Positions 1 to 12,400 of a stretch of 64,000 nucleotides of DNA are shown piece after piece. The position numbers were made by a program, and so were the translations under genes. Location of the stretch: the NCBI GenBank assembly GCA_964036315.1, contig OZ038485.1:100726102-100790101 (forward strand). The letters are read 5' to 3'. Positions within the stretch are counted from its first letter, which is position 1, and each line of letters starts with the position of its first letter. Source of the stretch: Acanthosepion esculentum (taxonomy: Eukaryota; Mollusca; Cephalopoda; Sepiida; Sepiidae). The notes below the pieces were generated by a model, which was not told where the DNA came from, did not search any database, and saw nothing but the letters and a program-made list of their open reading frames with translations.

Positions 1-225
1 AAATGTTCTGTTTTGTTGACAAAAAAAGCACTTTCTTTTAATTAAAATCTTTTGTTCTACGGTTTCTTTCCAACGTAAATCTGCAGCTGTTTATCAGATT
101 AGAAAAATAATTTTTTGTCTTAATAAACTCTTGACTTCATCAGTACCTGTTATATACCGTTCCTATGAACACTAATGGATATGTCCCAGTCCCCATAAAC
201 ACGTTGGACACTATTTTAAATGGGG
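1..225. other. AT-rich flank, no gene
   Basis: No convincing coding or RNA signal. The right part (about 130-225) probably belongs to the downstream end of the minus-strand mariner relic at 488-1,010, because the 226-487 block is an insertion that separates them. Confidence 0.4.
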
Positions 226-487
226 GTAATATGCTGTCTACGCTGGCAGCATGAGTTGGCAGCGTGGGAAGCTCTTGCCATGTCGAACTCTCTGCCTTCG
301 GGCAGAGAGGAACCCAGATGAGGCAGATTCTCATCCCGGGAGGTAGACAGACACTTGATGCCACGAAAGCGGGGTCTGCGACAATTTTTGCCCGAACCCA
401 CGGACTCGGATTTCCCCACATAAAATTTGACCTTGTGCCGCATCCTACCTCGTGGGGGCGCAGGTAAATATCGTAATATGCTGTCTA
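226..487. mobile_element. 232-bp structured insertion with 15-bp target-site duplication
   Basis: The 15-mer GTAATATGCTGTCTA occurs exactly at 226-240 and again at 473-487, bracketing 232 bp that are clearly more GC-rich than the surroundings. The insert carries a perfect 9-bp stem closed by a TTCG tetraloop (288-309) and, just after it, a second possible stem (GATGAG...CTCATC). It sits inside the tail of a mariner relic. The exact long repeat indicates insertion of a short element, probably a SINE or the retrocopy of a structured RNA. I do not recognise the RNA, and clear Pol III A and B boxes are not evident. Confidence 0.65.
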
Positions 488-1010
488 AGGAGTCCACCCA
501 CCACTAGCAGTGGTTTACCTACTTCACGCCGCTGGCGAGTATTGTATTTTGTTGATGTTATAAAGATTACCATTTCATTTCCAACATAGGTTACAACAGT
601 ATAAGAGAATCTTCTATTGCTTATGGAAAGCTTAAACTGATTAAATACGGGATAATTTGTGAAAGGTAAGTTTGGCGAATAAGTGGGATGCTCCAAAATC
701 TTTTAACCAAGGATGTGCCACTTTTGAGCGATGGACCATGAAGTGTGATGGTGGGCATTGTCATGCAGTGAAATTAGGTCATCTCTATTCACTCCTCTCG
801 CCGACCACGAAGCAGTATCCATTATTTTGGGGAATGCAGAGGCGTTGCGAATGATTATTTTGAAACTCACCTGCACCGAATAACCGCTCTGTTCGTTTAT
901 TGTTTTCAAAGTGTATCCATTTCTCATCGTAAGTAATGATTCGATGTCAAAGCAGCTGGCTTTCAAATTGAGAGAGCAACATCAAGCCCACCACTCGTCA
1001 GTTATTCTGA
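488..1010 (-). pseudogene. mariner-family transposase relic (broken)
   Basis: Reading the minus strand gives the ordered landmarks of a mariner DDD transposase: ITYDEKW with the first catalytic Asp (codon 926-928), then SLHDNAHHHTSW with the second Asp (codon 760-762), then KILEHPTYSPNLPFTNY with the third motif. The residue corresponding to the third catalytic Asp reads Asn (codon 655-657). The first and second motifs lie in different frames, a TAA interrupts the run just before KILEHP, and the span between WSARGV and LHDNA is too short, so several dozen residues are deleted. Weak N-terminal similarity may reach about 1,150. The C-terminal end is cut by the 226-487 insertion. The element cannot encode a working enzyme. 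Confidence 0.8.
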
Positions 1011-1640
1011 TTCTAAAAACAATTCTTACAAGATCCATTGTTCCAAATGAACGCTTGCCGCGTTCTTTCTGCTCATGGTTTTCCATTTCTTGTGGCATCG
1101 GACATCTGTACCACTCGAAAAACGTCCAAATCCTCAACATGTTCAACATAAGACAGGATAATAGGGCTGGCGATTTACTAGACCCTTTATCAATCTTGGC
1201 GACAAAATTGGACGTTCATCCGCAGCCCTAGATTTCTTTCGTCTATTTTCTGCGAACGATACAACATGAACACGTAAAACTAGGAATGTTGCTGTTGGTT
1301 AGCGTCTTCATTTGTCAGCCGACAAGAAAGACGCAGATCCTAGTTAAAATATACGTTAAAAATAAAATCATACACTAAATGATTATACAGGAATTTGGGT
1401 TTACTAAGAGAATATAGTTTCTACAGGGATTCTTCTAACCAACAACAACACTCCTTGGAAGTATAAGTCCGACTTCTTTGTGTATTCCTTGTCTCGGTGA
1501 AAAAGGATACAGCCGTGTCCGAAAAATCGGACTTTAAAACATTTATCATCATGATTCAATTTAGTCTAATATATAATAAATATAAACAATCTTATTGTCA
1601 ATATTATCATTTTATTGGCTTTTTATACCTCAAATTACAT
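1011..1640. other. no supported gene; possible mariner N-terminal remnant
   Basis: The first 150 bp may continue the mariner relic on the minus strand, but the translation is too degraded to be sure. The rest (1,160-1,640) is AT-rich, with nothing recognisable. Confidence 0.4.
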
Positions 1641-1648
1641 TAATCGGA

Positions 1649-1652
<4 letters not shown>

Positions 1653-1691
<39 letters not shown>

Positions 1692-1700
1692 CAACACACA

Positions 1701-1738
<38 letters not shown>
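1653..1738. repeat. compound (CA)n-(TA)n microsatellite
   Basis: A CA run at about 1,653-1,690 is followed by interrupted ACACC/ACAG sequence and a TA run at about 1,705-1,737. Open frames through it are artefacts of the dinucleotides. Confidence 0.95.
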
Positions 1739-1739
<1 letters not shown>

Positions 1740-1859
1740 ATGGTGCATCAATAAGTCTGTATGTAAATTTTGATCTTCATTTTTTCTGTATAATTTTGTT
1801 TGATCCTAGTAATTAATATTCACTCTTGAATTAATCTCATTGACAATAACTATTCTTCT

Positions 1860-2090
1860 TCTATGCGCCGTGTCAGGGCGATCATGGCTCGCCACAACTT
1901 CCTGCTGTTTGTGGCTATTTTCCTACTCCTCCTAGTACTTGGTCTACTATGTATTGTACACAAGCTTGTTATGTAAGTTACTCCATATTTCTCCACATGC
2001 ATTTACTGTCCCGTGAGTGTTCAATTTTTCAAGCCATCTTTCCTCTTTATGCATCCCAGGCATTTCAGCTGCCACTTTCTTTTCTCCACC
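1860..2090 (-). pseudogene. RTE-like LINE 3'-end relic flanking the satellite on the left
   Basis: The minus strand translates, with frameshifts, to the C-terminal tail of an RTE-like endonuclease/reverse transcriptase: RKWQLKCLGCIKRKDGLKN, then a GVTYITSLC block, then SRKLWRAMIALTRR at the end. The same tail is recognisable at 32,880-34,220, 41,060-41,279, 55,050-55,168 and 58,793-58,930. The 5' side of this fragment (at about 2,090) abuts the satellite directly, so the upstream RT domain is missing. It has no coding capacity. The RTE-like clade label is a family inference; the identity of the tail across copies is seen directly. Confidence 0.75.
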
Positions 2091-5000
2091 TCCAAACTTC
2101 TACGACCCCACTTTTAATTTCTTTTCTCATATTCCACCAATTCATTTTACATCTACTAACCCACTTTTCATTTCTTTTCTCATACTCCACCCATTGATTT
2201 TACATCTACGACCCCACTTTTCATTTCTTTTCTCATATTCCACCAATTCATTTTACATCTACTAACCCACTTTTCTTTTATTTTCTCATACTCCACCCAT
2301 TGATTTTACATCTACGACCCCACTTTTCATTTCTTTTCTCATAATCCACCAATTCATTTTACATCTACTAACACACTTTTCTTTTATTTTCTCATACTCC
2401 ACCCATTGATTTTACATCTACGACCCCACTTTTCATTTCTTTTCTCATATTCCGCCAATTCATTTTACATCTACTAACCACTTTTCATTTCTTTTCTCAT
2501 ACTCCACCCATTGATTTTACATCTACGACCCCACTTTTCATTTCTTTTCTCATATTCCACCAATTCATTTTACATCTACTAACCCACTTTTCTTTTATTT
2601 TCTCATACTCCTCCAATTGATTTTACATCTACGACCCCACTTTTCATTTCTTTTCTCATATTCCACCAATTCATTTTACATCTACTAACCCACTTTTCAT
2701 TTCTTTTCTCATACTCCACCCATTGATTTTACATCTACGACCCCACTTTTCATTTCTTTTCTCATATTCCACCAATTCATTTTACATCTACTAACCCACT
2801 TTTCTTTTATTTTCTCATACTCCTCCAATTGATTTTACATCTACGACCCCACTTTTTCTTTCTTTTCTCATATTCCACCAATTCATTTTACATCTACTAA
2901 CCCACTTTTCATTTCTTTTCTCATACTCCACCCATTGATTTTACAACTACGACCCCACTTTTCATTTCTTTTCTCAAATTCCACCAATTCATTTTACATC
3001 TACTAACCCACTTTTCTTTTATTTTCTCATACTCCTCCAATTGATTGTACATCTACGACCCCACTTTTCATTTCTTTTCTCATATTCCACCAATTCATTT
3101 TACATCTACTAACCCACTTTTCATTTCTTTTCTCATACTCCACCCATTGATTTTACATCTACGACCCCACATTTCATTTCTTTTCTCATATTCCAGCAAT
3201 TCATTTTACATCTACTAACCCACTTTTCATTTCTTTTCTCATACTCCTCCAATTGATTTTACATCTACGACCCCACTTTTCATTTCTTTTCTCATATTCC
3301 ACCAATTCATTTTACATCTACTAACCCACTTTTCTTTTATTTTCTCATACTCCACCCATTGATTTTACATCTACGACCCCACTTTTCATTTCTTTTCTCA
3401 TATTCCACCAATTCATTTTACATCTACTAACCCACTTTTCATTTCTTTTGTCATACTCCACCCATTGATTTACATCTACGACCCCACTTTTCATTTCTTT
3501 TCTCATATTCCACCAATTCATTTTACATCTACTAACCCAATTTTCTTTTATTTTCTCATACTCCACCCATTGATTTTACATCTACGACCCCATTTTTCAT
3601 TTCTTTTCTCATATTCCACCAATTCATTTTACATCTACTAACCCACTTTTCTTTTATTTTCTCATACTCCACCCATTGATTTTACATCTACGACCTCACT
3701 TTTCATTTCTTTTCTCATATTCCACCAATTCATTTTACATCTACTAACACACTTTTCTTTTATTTTCTCATACTCCACCCATTGATTTTACATCTACGAC
3801 CCCACTTTTCATTTCTTTTCTCATATTCCACCAATTCATTTTACATCTACTAACCACTTTTCATTTCTTTTCTCATACTCCACCCAATGATTTTACATCT
3901 ACGACCCCACTTTTCATTTCTTTTCTCATATTCCACCAATTCATTTTACATCTACTAACCCACTTTTCTTTTATTTTCTCATACTCCTCCAATTGATTTT
4001 ACATCTACGACCCCACTTTTCATTTCTTTTCTCATATTCCACCAATTCATTTTACATCTACTAACCCACTTTTCATTTCTTTTCTCATACTCCACCCATT
4101 GATTTTACATCTACGACCCCACTTTTCATTTCTTTTCTCATATTCCACCAATTCATTTTACATCTACTAACCCACTTTTCTTTTATTTTCTCATACTCCT
4201 CCAATTGATTTTACATCTACGACCCCACTTTTCATTTCTTTTCTCATATTCCACCAATTCATTTTACATCTACTAACCCACTTTTCTTTTATTTTCTCAT
4301 ACTCCACCCATTGATTTTACATCTACGACCCCACTTTTCATTTATTTTCTCATATTCCACCAGTTCATTTTACATCTACTAACCCACTTTTCATTTCTTT
4401 TGTCATACTCCACCCATTGATTTACATCTACGACCCCACTTTTCATTTCTTTTCTCATATTCCACCAATTCATTTTACATCTACTAACCCACTTTTCTTT
4501 TATTTTCTCATACTCCTCCAATTGATTTTACATCTACGACCCCACTTTTCATTTCTTTTCTCATATTCCACCAATTCATTTTACATCTACTAACCCACTT
4601 TTCATTTCTTTTCTCATACACCACCCATTGACTTTACATCTACGACCCCACTTTTCATTTCTTTTCTCATATTCCACCAATTCATTTTACATCTACTAAC
4701 CCACTTTTCTATTATTTTCTCATACTCCACCCATTGATTTTACATCTACGACCCCACTTTTCATTTCTTTTCTCATATTCCACCAATTCATTTTACATCT
4801 ACTAACCCACTTTTCATTTCTTTTCTCATACTCAACCCATTGATTTTACATCTAGGACCCCACTTTTCATTTCTTTTCTCATATTCCACCAATTCATTTT
4901 ACATCTACTAACCCACTTTTCATTTCTTTTCTCATACTCCACCCATTGATTTTACATCTACGACCCCACTTTTAATTTCTATTCTCATATTACAACAATT

Positions 5001-5754
5001 CATTTTACATCTACTAACCCACTTTTCATTTCTTTTCTCATACTCCATCCATTGATTTTACATCTACGACCCCACTTTTCATTTCTTTTCTCATATTCCA
5101 CCAATTCATTTTACATCTACTATCCCACTTTTCATTTCTTTTCTCATACTCCACCCATTGATTTTATATCTACGACCCCATTTTTCATTTCTTTTCTCAT
5201 ATCCCACCAATTCATTTTACATCTACTAACCCACTTTTCTTTTATTTTCTCATACTCCTCCAATTGATTTTACATCTACGACCCCACTTTTCATTTCTTT
5301 TCTCATATTCCACAAATTCATTTTACATCTACTAACCCACTTTTCATTTCTTTTCTCATACTCCACCCATTGATTTTACATCTACGACCCCACTTTTCAT
5401 TTCTTTTCTCATATTCCACCAATTCATTTTACATCTACTAACCCACTTTTCTATTATTTTCTCATACTCCACCCATTGATTTTACATCTACAACCCCACT
5501 TTTCATTTCTTTTCTCATATTCCACCAATTCATTTTACATCTACTAACCCACTTTTCATTTCTTTTCTCATACTCAACCCATTGATTTTACATCTAGGAC
5601 CCCACTTTTCATTTCTTTTCTCATATTCCACCAATTCATTTTACATCTACTAACCCACTTTTCATTTCTTTTCTCATACTCCACCCATTGATTTTACATC
5701 TACGACCCCACTTTTAATTTCTAATCTCATATTACACCAATTCATTTTACATCT

Positions 5755-6885
5755 ACTAACCCACTTTTCTTTTATTTTCTCAAACTCCTCCAATTGATTT
5801 TACATCTACGACCCCACTTTTCATTTCTTTTCTCATATTCCACCAATTCATTTTACATCTACTAACCCACTTTTCATTTCTTTTCTCATACTCCACCCAT
5901 TGATTTTACATCTACGACCCCACTTTTCATTTCTTTTCTCATATTCCACCAATTCATTTTACATCTACTAACCACTTTTCTTTTATTTTCTCATACTCCC
6001 TCAATTGATTTTACATCTACGACCCCACTTTTCATTTCTTTTCTCATATTCCACCAATTCATTTTACATCTACTGACCCACTTTTCTTTTATTTTCTCAT
6101 ACTCCTCCAATTGATTTTACATCTACGACCCCACTTTTCATTTCTTTTCTCATATTCCACCAGTTCATTTTACATCTACTAACCCACTTTTCATTTCTTT
6201 TCTCATACTCCACCCATTGATTTTACATCTACGACCCAACTTTTCATTTCTTTTCTCATATTCCACCAATTCATTTTACATCTACTAACCCACTTTTCTA
6301 TTATTTTCTCATACTACACCCATTGATTTTACATCTACGACCCCACTTTTCATTTCTTTTCTCATATTCCACCAATTCATTTTACATCTACTAACCCACT
6401 TTTCATTTCTTTTCTCATACTCCACCCATTGATTTTACATCTAGGACCCCACTTTTCATTTCTTTTCTCATATTCCACCAATTCATTTTACATCTACTAA
6501 ACCACTTTTCATTTCTTTTCTCATACTCCACCCATTGATTTTACATCTACGACCCCACTTTTAATTTCTATTCTCATATTACACCAATTCATTTTACATC
6601 TACTAACCCACTTTTCTTTTATTTTCTCATACTCCCTCAATTGATTTTACATCTACGACCCCACTTTTCATTTCTTTTCTCATATTCCACCAATTCATTT
6701 TACATCTACTAACCCACTTTTCTTTTATTTTCTCATACTCCTCCAATTGATTTTACATCTACGACCCCACTTTTCATTTCTTTTCTCATATTCCACCAAT
6801 TCATTTTACATCTACTAACCCACTTTTCATTTCTTTTCTCATACTCCACCCATTGATTTTACATCTACGACCCCACTTTTCATTT
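5755..6885 (+). repeat. about 1.1-kb duplicated block within domain I (partner 9,250-10,380)
   Basis: Private variants recur in the same order at a constant offset of 3,495 bp: CAAACTCC (5,781/9,276), CTACTGACCC (6,070/9,565), CACCAGTTC (6,161/9,656), ACGACCCAAC, ATACTACACC, CTAGGACCCC, CTAAACCAC and a CTATTCTCATATTACACC unit. Similarity breaks near 6,885 and 10,380. This is a block-scale duplication above the 106-bp dimer level. Confidence 0.85.
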
Positions 6886-7235
6886 ATTTTCTCATATTCC
6901 ACCAATTCATTTTACATCTACTATCCCACTTTTCGTTTCTTTTCTCATAATCCACCCATTGATTTTACATCTACGACCCCACTTTTCATTTCTTTTCTCA
7001 TATTCCACCAATTCATTTTACATCTACTAACCCACTTTTCTTTATTTTCTCATACTCCCTCAATTGATTTTACATCTACGACCCCACTTTTCATTTTTTT
7101 CTCATATTCCACCAATTAATTTTACATCTACTAACCCACTTTTCTTTTATTTTCTCATACTCCTCCAATTGATTTTACATCTACGACCCCACTTTTCATT
7201 TCTTTTCTCATATTCCACCAATTCATTTTACATCT

Positions 7236-9468
7236 ACTAACCCAGTTTTCATTTCTTTTCTCATACTCCACCCATTGATTTTACATCTACGACGCCACTT
7301 TTCATTTCTTTTCTCATATTCCACCAATTCATTTTACATCTACTAACCCACTTTTCTATTATTTTCTCATACACCACCCATTGATTTTACATCTACGACC
7401 CCACTTTTCATTTCTTTTCTCATATTCCACCAATTCATTTTACATCTACTAACCCACTTTTCATTTCTTTTCTCATACTCAACCCATTGATTTTACATCT
7501 ACGACCCCACTTTTCATTTCTTTTCTCATATTCCACCAATTCATTTTACATCTACTAACACACTTTTCATTTCTTTTCTCATATTCCACCAATTCATTTT
7601 ACATCTACTAACCCACTTTTCATTTCTTTTCTCATACTCAACCCATTGATTTTACATCTACGACCCCACTTTTCATTTCTTTTCTCATATTCCACCAATT
7701 CATTTTACATCTACTAACACACTTTTCATTTCTTTTCTCATACTCCACCCATTGATTTTACATCTACGACCCCACTTTTCATTTCTTTTCTCATATTCCA
7801 CCAATTCATTTTACATCTACTAACCCACTTTTCATTTCTTTTCTCATACTCCACCCATTGATTTTACATCTACGACCCCACTTTTCATTTCTTTTCTCAT
7901 ATTCCACCAATTCATTTTACATCTACTAACCCACTTTTCTTTTATTTTCTCATACTCCACCCATTGATTTTACATCTACGACCCCACTTTTCATTTCTTT
8001 TCTCATATCTCACCAATTCATTTTACATCTACTAACCCACTTTTCATTTCTTTTCTCATACTCCACCCATTGATTTTACATCTACGACCCCATTTTTCAT
8101 TTCTTTTCTCATATTCCACCAATTTATTTTACATCTACTAACACACTTTTCTTTTGTTTTATCATACTCCACCCATTGATTTTACATCTACGACCCCACT
8201 TTTCATTTCTTTTCTCATATTCCACCAATTCATTTTACATCTACTAACCCACTTTTTATTTCTTTTCTCATACTCCACCCATTGATTTTACATCTACGAC
8301 CCCACTTTTCATTTCTTTTCTCATATTCCACCAATTCATTTTACATCTACTAACCCACTTTTCATTTCTTTTCTCATACTCCACCCATTGATTTTACATC
8401 TACGACCCCACTTTTCATTTCTTTTCTCATATTCCACCAATTCATTTTACATCGACTAACCCACTTTTCATTTCTTTTCTCATAATCCACGCATTGATTT
8501 TACATCTACGACCCCACTTTTCATTTCTTTTCTCATATTCCACCAATTCATTTTACATCTACTAACCCACTTATCATTTCTTTTCTCATACTCCACCCAT
8601 TGATTTTACATCTACGACCCCACTTTTCATTTCTTTTCTCATATTCCACCAATTCATTTTACATCTACTAACCCACTTTTCTTTTATTTTCTCATACACC
8701 ACCCATTGATTTTACATCTACGACCCCACTTTTCATTTCTTTTCTCATATTCCACCAATTCATTTTACATCTACTAACCCACTTTTCTTTTATTTTCTCA
8801 TACTCCACCCATTGATTTTACATCAACGACCCCACTTTTCATTTCTTTTCTCATATTCCACCAATTCATTTTACATCTACTAACCCACTTTTCATTTCTT
8901 TTCTCGTACTCCACCCATTGATTTTACATCTACGACCCCACTTTTCATTTCTTTTCTCATATTCCAGCAATTCATTTTACATCTACTAACCCACTTTTCA
9001 TTTCTTTTCTCATACTCCACCCATTGATTTTACATCTACGACCCCACTTTTCATTTCTTTTCTCATATTCCACCAATTCATTTTACATCTACTAACCCAC
9101 TTTTCTTTTATTTTCTCATACTCCTCCAATTGATTTTACATCTACGACCCCACTTTTCATTTCTTTTCTCATACTCCACCCATTGATTTTACATCTACGA
9201 CCCCACTTTTCATTTCTTTTCTCATATTCCACCAATTCATTTTACATCTACTAACCCACTTTTCTTTTATTTTCTCAAACTCCTCCAATTGATTTTACAT
9301 CTACGACCCCACTTTTCATTTCTTTTCTCATATTCCACCAATTCATTTTACATCTACTAACCCACTTTTCATTTCTTTTCTCATACTCCACCCATTGATT
9401 TTACATCTACGACCCCACTTTTCATTTCTTTTCTCATATTCCACCAATTCATTTTACATCTACTAACC
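7236..9468 (+). repeat. about 2.2-kb duplicated block within domain I (partner 11,895-13,968)
   Basis: Shared private variants (GACGCC at 7,291/11,950, ACACCACCCA, CATCGACTAAC, TCTCGTACTCC, CATCAACGACC) run in the same order. The offset is 4,659 bp at the left and 4,500 bp from 7,681 on, because the left copy has an extra 159 bp (three monomers) near 7,466-7,700. Comparing 7,681-9,468 with 12,181-13,968 line by line, I found only two differences before the copies diverge. This is a very recent duplication, or an assembly artefact. Confidence 0.85.
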
Positions 9469-12400
9469 ACTTTTCTTTTATTTTCTCATACTCCCTCAAT
9501 TGATTTTACATCTACGACCCCACTTTTCATTTCTTTTCTCATATTCCACCAATTCATTTTACATCTACTGACCCACTTTTCTTTTATTTTCTCATACTCC
9601 TCCAATTGATTTTACATCTACGACCCCACTTTTCATTTCTTTTCTCATATTCCACCAGTTCATTTTACATCTACTAACCCACTTTTCATTTCTTTTCTCA
9701 TACTCCACCCATTGATTTTACATCTACGACCCAACTTTTCATTTCTTTTCTCATATTCCACCAATTCATTTTACATCTACTAACCCACTTTTCTATTATT
9801 TTCTCATACTACACCCATTGATTTTACATCTACGACCCCACTTTTCATTTCTTTTCTCATATTCCACCAATTCATTTTACATCTACTAACCCACTTTTCA
9901 TTTCTTTTCTCATACTCCACCCATTGATTTTACATCTAGGACCCCACTTTTCATTTCTTTTCTCATATTCCACCAATTCATTTTACATCTACTAAACCAC
10001 TTTTCATTTCTTTTCTCATACTCCACCCATTGATTTTACATCTACGACCCCACTTTTAATTTCTATTCTCATATTACACCAATTCATTTTACATCTACTA
10101 ACCCACTTTTCTTTTATTTTCTCATACTCCCTCAATTGATTTTACATCTACGACCCCACTTTTCATTTCTTTTCTCATATTCCACCAATTCATTTTACAT
10201 CTACTAACCCACTTTTCTTTTATTTTCTCATACTCCTCCAATTGATTTTACATCTACGACCCCACTTTTCATTTCTTTTCTCATATTCCACCAATTCATT
10301 TTACATCTACTAACCCACTTTTCATTTCTTTTCTCATACTCCACCCATTGATTTTACATCTACGACCCCACTTTTCATTTCTTTTCTCATATTCCACCAA
10401 TTCATTTTACATCTACTAACCCACTTTTCGTTTGTTTTATCATACTCCACCCATTGATTTTACATCTACGACCCCACTTTTCATTTCTTTTCTCATATTC
10501 CACCAATTCATTTTACATCTACTAACCCACTTTTCATTTTTTTTCTCATATTCCACAAATTCATTTTACATCTACTAACCCACTTTTCATTTCTTTTCTC
10601 ATATTCCACCAATTCATTTTACATCTACTAACCCACTTTTCATTTCTTTTCTCATACTCCACCCATTGATTTTACATCTACGACCCCACTTTTCATTTCT
10701 TTTCTCATATTCCACCAATTCATTTTACATCTACTAACCCACTTTTCTTTATTTTCTCATACTCCCTCAATTGATTTTACATCTACGACCCCACTTTTCA
10801 TTTCTTTTCTCATATTCCACCAATTCATTTTACATCTACTAACCCACTTTTCGTTTGTTTTATCATACTCCACCCATTGATTTTACATCTACGACCCCAC
10901 TTTTCATTTCTTTTCTCATATTCCACCAATTCATTTTACATCTACTAACCCACTTTTCATTTTTTTTCTCATATTCCACAAATTCATTTTACATCTACTA
11001 ACCCACTTTTCATTTCTTTTCTCATATTCCACCAATTCATTTTACATCTACTAACCCACTTTTCATTTCTTTTCTCATACTCCACCCATTGATTTTACAT
11101 CTACGACCCCACTTTTCATTTTTTTCTCATATTCCACCAATTAATTTTACATCTACTAACCCACTTTTCTTTTATTTTCTCATACTCCTCCAATTGATTT
11201 TACATCTACGACCCCACTTTTCATTTCTTTTCTCATATTCCACCAATTCATTTTACATCTACTAACCCAGTTTTCATTTCTTTTCTCATACTCCACCCAT
11301 TGATTTTACATCTACGACCCCACTTTTCATTTCTTTTCTCATATTCCACAAATTCATTTTACATCTACTAACCCACTTTTCATTTCTTTTCTCATATTCC
11401 ACCAATTCATTTTACATCTACTAACCCACTTTTCATTTCTTTTCTCATACTCCACCCATTGATTTTACATCTACGACCCCACTTTTCATTTCTTTTCTCA
11501 TATTCCACAAATTCATTTTACATCTACTAACCCACTTTTCATTTCTTTTCTCATATTCCACCAATTCATTTTACATCTACTAACCCACTTTTCATTTCTT
11601 TTCTCATACTCCACCGATTGATTTTACATCTACGACCCCACTTTTCATTTCTTTTCTCATATTCCACCAATTCATTTTACATCTACTAACCCACTTTTCT
11701 TTATTTTCTCATACTCCCTCAATTGATTTTACATTTATGACCCCACTTTTCATTTTTTTCTCATATTCCACCAATTAATTTTACATCTACTAACCCACTT
11801 TTCTTTTATTTTCTCATACTCCTCCAATTGATTTTACATCTACGACCCCACTTTTCATTTCTTTTCTCATATTCCACCAATTCATTTTACATCTACTAAC
11901 CCAGTTTTCATTTCTTTTCTCATACTCCACCCATTGATTTTACATCTACGACGCCACTTTTCATTTCTTTTCTCATATTCCACCAATTCATTTTACATCT
12001 ACTAACCCACTTTTCTATTATTTTCTCATACACCACCCATTGATTTTACATCTACGACCCCACTTTTCATTTCTTTTCTCATATTCCACCAATTCATTTT
12101 ACATCTACTAACCCACTTTTCATTTCTTTTCTCATACTCAACCCATTGATTTTACATCTACGACCCCACTTTTCATTTCTTTTCTCATATTCCACCAATT
12201 CATTTTACATCTACTAACACACTTTTCATTTCTTTTCTCATACTCCACCCATTGATTTTACATCTACGACCCCACTTTTCATTTCTTTTCTCATATTCCA
12301 CCAATTCATTTTACATCTACTAACCCACTTTTCATTTCTTTTCTCATACTCCACCCATTGATTTTACATCTACGACCCCACTTTTCATTTCTTTTCTCAT

